The position numbers and the translations under genes are program-made. DNA of 64,000 bases, from IMG/VR virus record IMGVR_UViG_3300009151_000071, positions 1 to 64,000 of that record. One strand, 5' to 3'. Origin of the DNA: a virus. Positions 1 to 8,660 of the stretch are shown here, in pieces (within the stretch, counting starts at the first letter, position 1; each line of letters opens with the position of its first letter). Under the pieces are notes generated by a model. The model had not been told where the DNA came from. It searched no databases and was given only the letters and a program-made list of their open reading frames with translations.

Positions 1-795
1 AATTTGTTTTCCATCTTGAGTTATAAATCCAACATGGTCATAACTCCATTCTTTGGGTGCTTTATTACTACGAGCAAAGAATATTTTTTGTGCTGTTGTA
101 TTATTGTTCTCGGAGCCTTCCGCAAATGCCTCTGGTGGGTTTTCTTTGAGCATACGCTCAACTTGTGCGACCCAAGCACTAACATCACTGCTACCAATTT
201 CTTCTACATCACCTACCCAGTCAGCAACATTATCAACAGCGGCACCTACCAGTTCAGGACCGTATTGCTTTAGTAAATCTAAACGCTGTGATAAGATACG
301 ACGTGTAATAGCACTGGCTACTGGGCTTGGCTCAGATGCATCCATGCTTTCGCTCCACTGGTTCTTGTCACTAGACCAAGCATTGTCACCAGCGTGCCAG
401 CTATCTTCTTCTACTTGAGATAATTTGTTTAATGCACGATCCATGCCTTTTTCACGCTTAGTAGTTCTTTGATCCCATGCATCGGAAGTATTATACTTGT
501 CACCATTCTTACCAGATACATAACTTTGTGAGCTAGCATGTTGTACTTGATCGTTAGCATTGGCTTTAACATAATTAGCTAATGTGCCTTTGCTTAGTTC
601 GTTTACTTGTTCTTCACCTAATTCTAATTCTTTTTTGTCGCGAGCACGTTTTTTAGCGTAGTCGGTTTGTGGATTCTTTGCTTGACGACTGACAGGCTTA
701 CCTGCATCAAAATCACGCTCGCGTTGTCGGCGCTTCTGATAATCAGTTGCGGCCTCTTTGACTGTTAGTGGAGAAACAATATCATCTAAAAACAT
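1..795 (-). CDS. Hypothetical protein, 3' end outside window
   Basis: The reading frame is open from an ATG at 795 down to base 1 without a stop (265 codons), so the protein is longer than what is visible. It is hydrophilic and rich in Lys, Arg, Asp and Gln. The first third looks helical and charged (QKRRQRERDF, KKRARDKKELELGEE). The middle repeats short W-containing stretches. No family is recognised. It starts 2 bases after the stop of the next upstream gene and shares its orientation with a run of structural-looking genes, so a virion-associated role is a guess. Plus-strand frames over the same bases are shadows. Confidence 0.75.
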   Translation of the reverse strand, partial: MFLDDIVSPLTVKEAATDYQKRRQRERDFDAGKPVSRQAKNPQTDYAKKRARDKKELELGEEQVNELSKGTLANYVKANANDQVQHASSQSYVSGKNGDKYNTSDAWDQRTTKREKGMDRALNKLSQVEEDSWHAGDNAWSSDKNQWSESMDASEPSPVASAITRRILSQRLDLLKQYGPELVGAAVDNVADWVGDVEEIGSSDVSAWVAQVERMLKENPPEAFAEGSENNNTTAQKIFFARSNKAPKEWSYDHVGFITQDGKQI

Positions 796-796
796 T

Positions 797-1792
797 TTAA
801 GTACTCATCTTTGATTTTTTAATAGCATTGGCTAATTGTTGAATTTGGCTAGGATCGCCATTGGCCAATAAGTCTTCCATTTCCTGCCCAAGACCCATTG
901 CAGTCTTTTTAGCAGTCTGATCCATTCCGTTGCCAGTTTGATTAGCATCTGGATTATTTGTAGTTGCTACAGTTGCTTTGGCAGCGGTGCTTACACCTTG
1001 TGGTAATTCTACTCCTGCCGATTTCAATTTGCCTAAATTTTGCTGTGTTGTGTTTATTTGTTTTGCGGTTTTTGCCGCATCAACTGGATTACTTGTGCCA
1101 GCAGTTGGCGCACTTGTCCCGCCTGTAGTCATACCGTACTCAGTTAATCCTTTTGTACGTTTTGTTTCTTCCCACCGGGCACGTAACTTGTCTGCTAAAG
1201 TCACTGGAGCATCGCATTCACCAACTAATTTAGAGTAACGAGCACCAGCAGGGTCGGTGCCTGCCATCTTGCCTACAAACGTAGTACCTGTGTCGCAAGT
1301 TTCAGCAAATTGCTGATTCTGTGCAACTTGCTGACTTGGTGGAACGCTTGCGGCTGGCGCAGTTGTTCCCGTCGGAGGCGGATTTTTTTCTACCCATTGC
1401 ACTACTTTTGTTTTTAATGCATTTGGGACACTATCATTGCCTTTAGTAAATTCAACAACATCCATGGATCGCTGACCAACAATGGCAACATCATGGCCAC
1501 CTTTTTGTGCAATTGACCCGGCCATGGCGCCCTGTACCGCTAAGAATTTTTCAAGTCCAAGTGTTTTAGCAGTCTGCGGCGTAACCCAGGACATCGATGT
1601 AAAACTAACACCATCTGCAGAAGCTTGACCGCCGCCAAAAATACCTTGTGTGCCTCTGTAGTCTGCTTTTAAGTAATTGCCATCGGGCATTTTAAAATAT
1701 ACAGTACGTGGAGCCAATGTGTCAAGTTCGTTTAACGCACTTTCGTTAAGACGTTTAAAGATGCCTAAAATGTTATAAAAATTATTATCCAT
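797..1792 (-). CDS. Hypothetical protein with low-complexity C-terminal half
   Basis: 331 aa. The first ~130 residues look globular and mixed alpha/beta. The rest is rich in Ala, Thr, Pro, Gln and Asn (PPPTGTTAPAASVPP, a later TGGTSAPTAGTSN stretch) and ends in a charged helix. No known domain is recognised. Its ATG overlaps the TAA of the upstream gene (TAATG), so translation is probably coupled. The linker-like composition and neighbours suggest a virion-internal or scaffold-like protein, but that is inference only. Confidence 0.7.
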   Translation of the reverse strand: MDNNFYNILGIFKRLNESALNELDTLAPRTVYFKMPDGNYLKADYRGTQGIFGGGQASADGVSFTSMSWVTPQTAKTLGLEKFLAVQGAMAGSIAQKGGHDVAIVGQRSMDVVEFTKGNDSVPNALKTKVVQWVEKNPPPTGTTAPAASVPPSQQVAQNQQFAETCDTGTTFVGKMAGTDPAGARYSKLVGECDAPVTLADKLRARWEETKRTKGLTEYGMTTGGTSAPTAGTSNPVDAAKTAKQINTTQQNLGKLKSAGVELPQGVSTAAKATVATTNNPDANQTGNGMDQTAKKTAMGLGQEMEDLLANGDPSQIQQLANAIKKSKMST

Positions 1793-1989
1793 TACTTAAC
1801 CTTAGAGGCTTTAACACCTTTAACTATGCCGCCAGGACTTAGTTGATTGGTATAACCATGAAGTCGTTTGTTTACTTCTTTTTGTGTAAACGTGCCTTTT
1901 TCACCTAGTGTTTGCATAGCTACAGCAACACTTGGGCTACCTGTTGCGCCAGCCGACGCTTCTTCTTTAATAAATTCTTTACTGTTCAT
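1792..1989 (-). CDS. Small hypothetical protein
   Basis: 65 aa, Gly/Ala/Lys rich. A late-promoter box lies 18 bp upstream, with an AGGGA ribosome site between box and ATG. It carries a LSPGGIVKG stretch that loosely echoes KSPGGPTRQR at the C-terminus of the nucleotidyltransferase gene at 2289-3194. Function unknown. Confidence 0.6.
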   Translation of the reverse strand: MNSKEFIKEEASAGATGSPSVAVAMQTLGEKGTFTQKEVNKRLHGYTNQLSPGGIVKGVKASKVK

Positions 1990-2007
1990 GATTTTTCCCT
2001 GTTACTA

Positions 2008-2015
2008 TATTTATT
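2008..2015 (-). promoter_or_regulatory. T4-like late promoter box AATAAATA
   Basis: The minus-strand box sits 18 bp before the ATG at 1989. The TAA stop of the upstream gene (2011-2013) is inside the box. Confidence 0.6.
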
Positions 2016-2292
2016 CGGTTATTGTAAACTCGTCGCTAGAAGCAACTCCATCTACTTGTATGTTTTTAGCTTCAATTCTTGAAGTAAACGTGTTACTTGC
2101 CAATGGCCTAACTTCTACATTGTGTAGTCCCGACTCTAGATCAACAACAATATGTTCTCTAATGTATGTATCTGTGCCCGACCATAGAAATGTGCGTTCT
2201 GTTACTAATTCATCATCAATGTACACACGATAAACTGGGGGTTTATCTCCCCAATGTGCATATACGTCTACAGTAACTTCGTGTCTATTCAT
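2011..2292 (-). CDS. Small beta-sandwich-like protein (possible carbohydrate-binding fold)
   Basis: 93 aa of alternating hydrophobic strands. The pattern VYRVYIDDELVTERTF, then YIREHIVVDLESGLHNVEV, resembles small calcium-dependent carbohydrate-binding modules in which strands alternate around a WxG loop. It overlaps the upstream nucleotidyltransferase gene by 4 bp (ATGA). A similar-looking but longer protein is at 3225-3671. A virion decoration or glycan-binding role would fit but is not shown. Confidence 0.6.
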   Translation of the reverse strand: MNRHEVTVDVYAHWGDKPPVYRVYIDDELVTERTFLWSGTDTYIREHIVVDLESGLHNVEVRPLASNTFTSRIEAKNIQVDGVASSDEFTITE

Positions 2293-3194
2293 TTTGCACC
2301 TCTACCGATACTGCCATTGACAGCACGTTGCCGTGTTGGTCCACCGGGACTTTTACGACCTACTAGCCCGTATGCTTGCATTTCTTTGTTTAGGGTATTA
2401 CCATCTACATCATTTTGGTCGCCCATTGTAGCCATACAATAACGTGGATCTTTACTGCCTTTAACTACACCAACTCCAGCCGCTTCTTCAGTTACTGGCT
2501 CTACCACTTGCCCACCTGCAGGTTTGACTGTCTTGGGTAGGGTATTAGGTCTTGAAACTTCTTTAGGTGCCGCAGGTGCTAGTTTACTAGTCAGTAGCTG
2601 TTCAGCTTCGGCAGTATAACGGCCAAACAAATCTTTAACAATGCCTTGACGTGTTTTTTCATCAGCGGCCACATACATTTTCCGCAACTCTGTGCCCGAC
2701 TGCATTGGCTGTCCTAATACATCAAAATTAAATGTAGGAACAGTCATAATATAACCGTGTTCCTTCATTGACTTGGTATCTTTAATATTACGTAGTGGTT
2801 GGAAATACGGCTCGGAGCCATCTTTCTTGGGTTTAAAACTAAATCGTGGATCTTCTGCCATGTCTTTTTCAGACACAGCAAATATAACTACAGTACTGGT
2901 AGGGTCAACTTGTATATTACTAGTTTTCAATATACTTTCAATTTGATACGGATTAGCGGCCTGCACAATGCGGTCACCGGGTACACCAGTTAACTGCATA
3001 AAATATGCTTTTTCTGCAAAGGAGAATGGGCTCTTTGGTTGTTCTACTTTATTACTAGTAGCAATGAATACATTGTTGCGGCCAAATTTGCCAGTTAGAT
3101 ACTCGTACACCGCATGGTGCCCTTTGTGAAAGGGCTGAAACCTGCCGGGGTAAATTACAAGTACTGTTGGTTCTGCTAGCTCATTAATAAACAT
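2289..3194 (-). CDS. Nucleotidyltransferase-like (cytidylyltransferase/NMNAT superfamily) protein
   Basis: 301 aa. The N-terminal ~170 residues carry the HxGH-type signature of the adenylyl/cytidylyl-transferase superfamily (YPGRFQPFHKGHHAVYEYL, residues ~15-33) followed by a Rossmann-like core. The superfamily transfers nucleotidyl groups from CTP or ATP to small phosphorylated acceptors. A Pro/Thr/Lys-rich linker follows, then a small C-terminal segment (~residues 235-301) with a KSPGGPTRQR stretch seen in related form in the 65-aa protein at 1792-1989. Fusion of an enzyme domain to this tail within a structural-looking cluster is odd. A late box lies 21 bp upstream. The substrate cannot be read from sequence. 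Confidence 0.75.
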   Translation of the reverse strand: MFINELAEPTVLVIYPGRFQPFHKGHHAVYEYLTGKFGRNNVFIATSNKVEQPKSPFSFAEKAYFMQLTGVPGDRIVQAANPYQIESILKTSNIQVDPTSTVVIFAVSEKDMAEDPRFSFKPKKDGSEPYFQPLRNIKDTKSMKEHGYIMTVPTFNFDVLGQPMQSGTELRKMYVAADEKTRQGIVKDLFGRYTAEAEQLLTSKLAPAAPKEVSRPNTLPKTVKPAGGQVVEPVTEEAAGVGVVKGSKDPRYCMATMGDQNDVDGNTLNKEMQAYGLVGRKSPGGPTRQRAVNGSIGRGAK

Positions 3195-3215
3195 AGTAAT
3201 AGGTCTCTATTACTA

Positions 3216-3223
3216 TATTTATC
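3216..3223 (-). promoter_or_regulatory. T4-like late promoter box GATAAATA
   Basis: The minus-strand GATAAATA followed by TAGTA is 21 bp before the ATG at 3194. Confidence 0.6.
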
Positions 3224-3224
3224 T

Positions 3225-3671
3225 TTAGATGTTTTCCAGTAGCCAAATGTAAAATGGGCTTTCAAACGGCAACGTCCATGTTCCGTTCCAACCTAGGTCA
3301 ACACACTTGTCTAGCACCGGGCGATTTGAGTCATCGCCTACAAACTCGCTCTTTGTAAACACCAAGTTACCGAGATCAATTTCGTCAATTTCTACAGTTT
3401 TAATGTTTAGCAATAAGTCTTGTAGTATTGCAGTTTTATCTGCATTTTGTACTACATCAGTGTCGTCTTTGTTTTCTAGACGAATTTGTAATCGAGCAGG
3501 GCCCTCATCGAGCTCTGCGTCGAATTCGATAATGTCAACTTCACCACTTGGGCTTTTAATTTCAGTAGTTTGTATAAGTTGATCATTTACTAGAATACTA
3601 TAAATGGGAACCTTACGCCAATACGTACCGCCAATACCAAGTTTAAAGTGAAGCTTTTCTTTATCTGTCAT
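3225..3671 (-). CDS. Hypothetical beta-rich protein
   Basis: 148 aa, acidic, mostly predicted beta strands (KVPIYSILVNDQLIQTTEI; ARLQIRLENKD) ending in FYIWLLENI. It resembles the 93-aa protein at 2011-2292 in the order of strands around a 'V-DDELI-T' hairpin, suggesting the same fold family. It lies in the same run of genes. No enzyme motif seen. Confidence 0.6.
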   Translation of the reverse strand: MTDKEKLHFKLGIGGTYWRKVPIYSILVNDQLIQTTEIKSPSGEVDIIEFDAELDEGPARLQIRLENKDDTDVVQNADKTAILQDLLLNIKTVEIDEIDLGNLVFTKSEFVGDDSNRPVLDKCVDLGWNGTWTLPFESPFYIWLLENI

Positions 3672-3684
3672 TTTAATTCCTAAA

Positions 3685-4551
3685 TTAGGTTGCTGGAGTC
3701 TCTACTCTAGCACCTTGTGCGGCTAAGGTATCTTCAATGATACCGATACTACCACGCTTACCGATAGCAATCTTATCTAGGTCACCGGCGTATTCATAAT
3801 GTCCAACGTGGTTCAACAATACTTTACTATGTGCCCAAATCTCGCCACCGATTCGTTGCCATCTACGGCAGAATAACCAGTCTTCGCTTAGATAATGTCC
3901 ACGCTCGTCAATTTCGCAATCAAAGATTGAATACATCATTGGCTCATACTGCTTGCCTAACCCTACATCATCTACATATTTGCACTCTGGATGTGCGGCA
4001 ATTAGTTTTTCATATACGTTGCGTTTGAACATTAAGAAACCTGTACCCATTGTGTCAACTGTAAAGATGTCACCTTGGATCTTTGTTTCTGGTTTCAAGT
4101 TAATAACATAATTAACTGGCAGGGCTTTCTTAGGATACAATCCACCAATAACTTCTTTTTCGTATGCCATCATCTGTAGAATACTTTCTGGTTGGAAACG
4201 AATGTCTGCATCAATGAACATAAAGTGCGTGGCTTCTTTATTGGTCATCATTTTGGCCATTAAGTTGTTACGAGCACGGGTAACTAATGATTCGTTAACC
4301 ATTGTATCTAGGCTCCAGTTAAGTCCGGCTTGTTGTGCCAATAGAGTAAAGCGCAAGAAACTAGTCATAGTAGGTTCGCTTACCATGCCACCGTAGCAAG
4401 GAATACCAATATGCAAATGGTTCTTACGGAAATCGTACGGTGTTCCTTGTTGCTGTTCTGGCTGTGGTTGTGCCGCTAAGGCTTTTTGTTTTGCGGCAGC
4501 TTCTTTGATCATCGCTACTGCGTCTTTTTGACTGACTTTTTTATCGCTCAT
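3685..4551 (-). CDS. GT-A type glycosyltransferase-like protein
   Basis: 288 aa. After a Gln-rich N-terminal 40 residues the protein begins a GT-A fold (HLHIGIPCYGGMVSEPT). A clear DxD-type metal/nucleotide-sugar site follows (FMFIDADIRF, about residue 110), then EVIGGLYPKK, DTMGTGFLMFKR and a C-terminal SEDWLFCRRW acidic motif, all typical of family-2-like glycosyltransferases. The predicted reaction is transfer of a sugar from a nucleotide sugar to an unknown acceptor. In a phage this could be DNA, a virion protein or a host surface glycan. Confidence 0.8.
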   Translation of the reverse strand: MSDKKVSQKDAVAMIKEAAAKQKALAAQPQPEQQQGTPYDFRKNHLHIGIPCYGGMVSEPTMTSFLRFTLLAQQAGLNWSLDTMVNESLVTRARNNLMAKMMTNKEATHFMFIDADIRFQPESILQMMAYEKEVIGGLYPKKALPVNYVINLKPETKIQGDIFTVDTMGTGFLMFKRNVYEKLIAAHPECKYVDDVGLGKQYEPMMYSIFDCEIDERGHYLSEDWLFCRRWQRIGGEIWAHSKVLLNHVGHYEYAGDLDKIAIGKRGSIGIIEDTLAAQGARVETPAT

Positions 4552-4576
4552 TGATTACTTTCTTTTGGTTAATTGA

Positions 4577-4741
4577 TTAGGCTGTTGTTATTTCAACTAG
4601 TGTGCCTGCACCGGCTAGTTCAACTACGACTGCTTCTAAACTTGTAATTAGATCTTCAGTTAGTGCTGTTCCAGCTTCTTCTGAATCCTTAATTAATTTG
4701 CTAATTTTGATTACTAATACGTCTTCTTGTAATTTTGCCAT
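4577..4741 (-). CDS. Small acidic helical protein
   Basis: 54 aa. The ATG at 4741 is preceded by AAGGAG and a late box 24 bp upstream. The sequence (start MAKLQEDVLVIKISKLIKD) is amphipathic and helical, ending in a short hydrophobic strand. Function unknown. It is supported by codon pattern, ribosome site and promoter. Confidence 0.65.
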   Translation of the reverse strand: MAKLQEDVLVIKISKLIKDSEEAGTALTEDLITSLEAVVVELAGAGTLVEITTA

Positions 4742-4766
4742 CACGGGCTCCTTGAATATATACTAC

Positions 4767-4774
4767 TATTTATT
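4767..4774 (-). promoter_or_regulatory. T4-like late promoter box AATAAATA
   Basis: The box precedes the 54-aa gene ending at 4577. The TAA stop of the upstream gene (4770-4772) lies within it. Confidence 0.6.
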
Positions 4775-5495
4775 CTAGGATGACCAGCTCATGAGAATTT
4801 AATACCACACCAGGTTTTATCAAGTTTAAAAATGTAATGATACTTAAATCGTTTGAGTAAAGGTATAAATTCCACACAAACCCAGTTGATTTACGCAACA
4901 TCTCTAAACCGGTTGCAGACACTTTAATATCGTCTGTCCCAAAATTACTCAAAAAGGCCAAAAGATTATTTTTATCTTCCGTGGTGTATCTTCCATCTTT
5001 GATAATAATTTTGTATCGGTAACCAATATCTTTTTTTCGTATAATTGCGCCTGAATTTAATAACAATTCTGCCTGGCTGTTTGCTGGACCAGCTACACTT
5101 TCAAGGTTGCCAACAAATGGATTTAGTGAACCAGATAATAATTCAAATAATTCCTCCTGGGTGTTGGCATAGAACTGTATGTGTGGTTCTTCAACTCGTA
5201 GTTTGATACCTGCAGGGTTTTTTCTAATACCACGTACTACTTCCAGCAATGGTATATTTGCATTATCTATGTCTTTGCTGTTACGCAGACCCCAATAGCC
5301 ACCGTAATTGATATGCTTGTTCATTTCTTTACGTGATGCTAATGCTTCAGTTAAATCTCCATGGTTATCGATCAGTCGACCCGCTGGGCAGTATATAGCC
5401 ACCCTATACAGGTACTTTCCAAAATACTTTTTAGTAGTGTGTTCTACAGTTATTTTAGGATTGAACTGAATCCACTTGGACATATCCATTTGCAT
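4770..5495 (-). CDS. Hypothetical protein overlapping the clpA-like gene
   Basis: About 241 aa. The start overlaps the 3' end of the unfoldase gene by ~40 bp in another frame. In-frame ATGs occur at 5495, 5489 and 5483 with no clear ribosome site, so the exact start is uncertain. It has mixed alpha/beta composition and no recognised motif. The two halves both contain 'xRYKIxIxDG' or 'YRVAIYCPAG'-like strands followed by a helix, hinting at a duplicated small domain. The overlap suggests co-translation with the Clp protein, so an adaptor role is conceivable but unproven. Confidence 0.65.
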   Translation of the reverse strand: MQMDMSKWIQFNPKITVEHTTKKYFGKYLYRVAIYCPAGRLIDNHGDLTEALASRKEMNKHINYGGYWGLRNSKDIDNANIPLLEVVRGIRKNPAGIKLRVEEPHIQFYANTQEELFELLSGSLNPFVGNLESVAGPANSQAELLLNSGAIIRKKDIGYRYKIIIKDGRYTTEDKNNLLAFLSNFGTDDIKVSATGLEMLRKSTGFVWNLYLYSNDLSIITFLNLIKPGVVLNSHELVILE

Positions 5496-7743
5496 CAATC
5501 ATTGGTAACGCTGGAGTAAATTGACCCAGCACATTAAATTTAAATACATCTTCTAACCAATCCACTTCGATAATGGTGTGAGCTGGAATAGTTTCGAACA
5601 AAATCTTTTTACTCAGTGGCACTTTAATTAAGTCGCTAATCTTACGACCCAATGGTCTAGCACCCATCTTGCTATTGTAGCCAACTTTGGCCAGGTGATC
5701 TACTGCGACCTCGGTTAGACGAATCTTTATCGACTTTTCACTGAGTAGATCGTTAATTTCGTTAATGAACTTGGCAACAATCTTCTTGATACTTATTTCG
5801 TCCAGTTTATTAAACTTGCAAATACCATCTAAACGATTGCGGAACTCGGGCTTAAAGAAGTCTTTGACTGCTTTGTCATCTTCTCCGGATTTTTCCAATT
5901 GGCGACCAAAGCCAATATTGTTCTGTTCGTTGGCACTGGCACCCAAGTTACTGGTAAGAATAACAATAGCGTTACGTGCATCTGCTTTCTTACCGTTACT
6001 TGAAGTAATAATACCTTCGTCCATCAACTGTAACAAAATATTAGTTACATCCGGATGAGCTTTTTCAATCTCATCAAATAAAATAATGCAGTTGGGATTT
6101 TTCTCGATATCACTGATTAACAAACCTCCACCTAGGTTACTATCATCGTAACCAACGTATCCGGGTGGCGCACCAATGAGTTTGGCAAGAGCATGTTTCT
6201 CTTGAAATTCACTCATATCGTACCGCAACAGTTTCATCCCCATACCTTCGGCGAGCAATTTTGCTAACTCAGTTTTACCTGTTCCTGTTGGTCCCAAGAA
6301 TAGGAAGTTACCAATTGGCTTGTTCATTGCTTTCAAGCCAGCCCTTGCTACGTAAATCTTTTCTAATACGGTTTCTATTACAACATCTTGCCCAAACAAC
6401 TTAGTTTTAACTGTTTGTTCCAAGTCTACTAGAGTCTTAGTTGATTCGCTACCAATTTGTTCGGCTGGGATCTTTGTGAACTTGCTAATAATATCAACAA
6501 TGTGATTTTTACGGCAAGTCCATGCCATTGCGTTAATTTTTAATTTAGCACACGCAGTATCAATTAAGTCAATGGCTTTATCTGGTAATTTCTTGTCTGG
6601 TTGATAGCGAACTGATAAGTCTACTGCCGAATCAATTGCTTCATCACTGATTTCACCTCCATGGAATTTTTCAAAGTATTCACGTAAGCCACGTAGAATA
6701 TCTTTAGCAACTGCCGGCGTTGGCTCTTCAATGGTCATACGACAGAATCGTCGCATCAAGGCGCGATCCTTTTCAAAACTTTGTGTGTATTCTTGCCAGG
6801 TAGTACTGGCAAGAACTTTAATGTTACCTTTGGTCAGTGCCGGCTTGATCATGTTGGCAAAGTCTACACTACTGTTACTTCCAGATCCAGCACCACGCAT
6901 TTGGTGTGCTTCATCTATAAACAGGATAGTCTTGCCCTTGGCATTTAATGCGCCAATAACATCTTTAAACTTTTCTTCAAATTCGCCGCGATACTTGCTA
7001 CCGGCAAGTAAACTAGCAATGTCTAAGCTATAGACCACGTAGTCACGTAGGTATTCAGGAACACGTCCTTCTGTGATGTTACGAGCAAGTCCTTCGGCAA
7101 TAGCGGTCTTACCTACACCAGCATCGCCTACCATTAATACATTTGATTTGTTGCGTTTAGCAAGTACCTGTGCAATTTCATCCAGTTCAAACTCACGTCC
7201 TACCACAGGATCAATCTTGCCTTCTTTGGCCTGAACGTTTAAGTTTTCGCAGTATTCTCGCAGGATGTCGTCTGCACGGGCATCTGGATTGATACGACGC
7301 CCTTTGTTTTCGACATAGTATTGATTGTAGAAATCAACAATCTGACTGCGCTCTAGTCCGTACTTGACAAAAAAGTAACTGGCATGACTGTTTGCTTCAC
7401 TTGCGATACTTAAGAAGATATCAATGATTTGTACATGATGACGACCGCTAAACAAGACTTGTGTGAACGCACGATTAAACACCCGCTCTAGACTGTGTGT
7501 TTTCTTTGGTACATTGTTATCTTGTGTGTTGGCAATGTATGTTTGTTTTTGTAAATAATCTTCTAAGTCTGATAGAAGACCTTCTGTGTCTGCCCCAAAT
7601 GCTAATAGCAGATCATGAAATGGTTTATAGCATACTAGTCCATGAGCTAAATGTTCTAAGGTTACATATTCGTGATTAAACTTTTTGGCTAACTCGGTTG
7701 CATTAGCAATTACTACTTCTATTTCTGGGTTCGGTTGGATCAT
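5455..7743 (-). CDS. clpA: ClpA-like AAA+ unfoldase with ClpP-docking loop
   Basis: 762 aa, the usual ClpA length. The N-terminal repeat domain spans ~1-145. The first AAA+ module has Walker A GDAGVGKT (206-213) and Walker B ILFIDEAH. The second has Walker A GPTGTGKT (~480), the pore-type GYVGYD loop, CIILFDEIEKAHPD and the sensor/arginine block FKPEFRNRLD. Before that block is NNIGFGRQLEK, at the place of the IGL/IGF loop that docks Clp ATPases onto ClpP. No ClpP gene is visible here, so it may use the host peptidase. ClpA family members unfold substrates, including SsrA-tagged proteins. A late box ends 5 bp before the ATG and overlaps the stop of the DnaJ gene upstream. Confidence 0.93.
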   Translation of the reverse strand: MIQPNPEIEVVIANATELAKKFNHEYVTLEHLAHGLVCYKPFHDLLLAFGADTEGLLSDLEDYLQKQTYIANTQDNNVPKKTHSLERVFNRAFTQVLFSGRHHVQIIDIFLSIASEANSHASYFFVKYGLERSQIVDFYNQYYVENKGRRINPDARADDILREYCENLNVQAKEGKIDPVVGREFELDEIAQVLAKRNKSNVLMVGDAGVGKTAIAEGLARNITEGRVPEYLRDYVVYSLDIASLLAGSKYRGEFEEKFKDVIGALNAKGKTILFIDEAHQMRGAGSGSNSSVDFANMIKPALTKGNIKVLASTTWQEYTQSFEKDRALMRRFCRMTIEEPTPAVAKDILRGLREYFEKFHGGEISDEAIDSAVDLSVRYQPDKKLPDKAIDLIDTACAKLKINAMAWTCRKNHIVDIISKFTKIPAEQIGSESTKTLVDLEQTVKTKLFGQDVVIETVLEKIYVARAGLKAMNKPIGNFLFLGPTGTGKTELAKLLAEGMGMKLLRYDMSEFQEKHALAKLIGAPPGYVGYDDSNLGGGLLISDIEKNPNCIILFDEIEKAHPDVTNILLQLMDEGIITSSNGKKADARNAIVILTSNLGASANEQNNIGFGRQLEKSGEDDKAVKDFFKPEFRNRLDGICKFNKLDEISIKKIVAKFINEINDLLSEKSIKIRLTEVAVDHLAKVGYNSKMGARPLGRKISDLIKVPLSKKILFETIPAHTIIEVDWLEDVFKFNVLGQFTPALPMIDANGYVQVDSVQS

Positions 7744-7748
7744 AAATT

Positions 7749-7756
7749 TATTTATT
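7749..7756 (-). promoter_or_regulatory. T4-like late promoter box AATAAATA, 5 bp before ATG
   Basis: The box includes the TAA stop (7752-7754) of the DnaJ gene. The ATG of the unfoldase follows after five bases, so the predicted transcript would begin at or next to the AUG. Confidence 0.6.
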
Positions 7757-8597
7757 GTGTATTAAGGATTGAACGTACTAAATCTAACTGCTCTTGCGAT
7801 AAATTTTGTGGTACTGCTATGGCTAATTCTACATATAAATTACCTCGTTGAGACGAGTTCATTATATATAACCCTTGTTCAGCTAATCGAAATTTCATAC
7901 CAGGCTGTGCGCCAGCTGGTAATGTTAATTCGAATATTTTGCCATCTAAGCCATCTACAGTAACTTTGCCACCTATTGTTGCTAGTAAGCAGTTTACACT
8001 AATCTTGGTGTGTAAGTCAATGCCATTGACAATAAAATTGTCCGCATTATGAACATTTATTTGAACATACAAATCACCTCTTGGAATGGTGTTAAATAGA
8101 TTATCACCTAACCCTGAATATCTAATACTAGTTCCGTTAGTTATACCACGTGGTATTTTAACTTCAACTGTAGTAGTTTCGCCACTAGTAGTTTTTACCT
8201 GTACTGTTTTAGTTTGTTCTTCTAGTGTAGTTACTAACGGAACTGGAATTTCAATACGTAGATCTTTATTACGACGTTGTTGCGGTCTCTGATGAAATTC
8301 AAATGGGCTCCCACCAAATCCAAACCCACGGAATATGTCGGCTATATCTGGGTGACTCATATCACCACTGTGGAAATGGAATTGTGTGCCACCACCGCCA
8401 AATCCATTTTGTTGCATATCATATTGTTGACGCTTATTAGTGTCACTTAACGTATCGTATGCTGATTGAATTTCTTGGAATTTAGTTTTGTCGCCGCCCT
8501 TGTCTGGGTGGTGTTGACTTGCCAGCTTACGATAAGCCTTTTTAATTTCATCAGGTTTGGCGTCTTTGGCAACGCCAAGAATTTCGTAATAAGTCAT
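7752..8597 (-). CDS. DnaJ/CbpA-type co-chaperone
   Basis: 281 aa. The J domain occupies residues 1-65 with the essential HPD motif (HPDKGGDK, 30-37), followed by a short Gly/Phe-rich linker (GFGGGG, FRGFGFGG). The two beta-rich substrate-binding domains have no Cys-repeat zinc finger, so it is the class II/CbpA type. The family stimulates Hsp70 ATPase and delivers clients. No DnaK gene is seen here, so it presumably works with host DnaK. It lies immediately upstream of the Clp unfoldase, suggesting a joint protein-handling function. Confidence 0.92.
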   Translation of the reverse strand: MTYYEILGVAKDAKPDEIKKAYRKLASQHHPDKGGDKTKFQEIQSAYDTLSDTNKRQQYDMQQNGFGGGGTQFHFHSGDMSHPDIADIFRGFGFGGSPFEFHQRPQQRRNKDLRIEIPVPLVTTLEEQTKTVQVKTTSGETTTVEVKIPRGITNGTSIRYSGLGDNLFNTIPRGDLYVQINVHNADNFIVNGIDLHTKISVNCLLATIGGKVTVDGLDGKIFELTLPAGAQPGMKFRLAEQGLYIMNSSQRGNLYVELAIAVPQNLSQEQLDLVRSILNTQ

Positions 8598-8613
8598 CTT
8601 AGTATTATAAATG

Positions 8614-8644
8614 AAAAAGCCGGCAGAGTCAAACTACCGGCTTC
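8614..8644 (-). terminator. Rho-independent terminator
   Basis: On the minus strand a GAAGCCGG/CCGGCTT-type stem is followed by TTTTTC, just after the Lys-rich secreted protein gene and before the DnaJ gene. Confidence 0.75.
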
Positions 8645-8660
8645 CAAAATAATTAAAAAA

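Noticed and set aside
4-418. Two open frames on the plus strand at the left edge.
   Set aside because: They lie opposite a long minus-strand frame that starts at 795 and runs off the window with consistent codon use and gene spacing.
4767-4774. Reading every ATAAATA as a promoter.
   Set aside because: The motif is AT-rich and occurs inside genes (for example near 39475 and in fibre genes); only copies next to gene starts or in intergenic DNA were kept.
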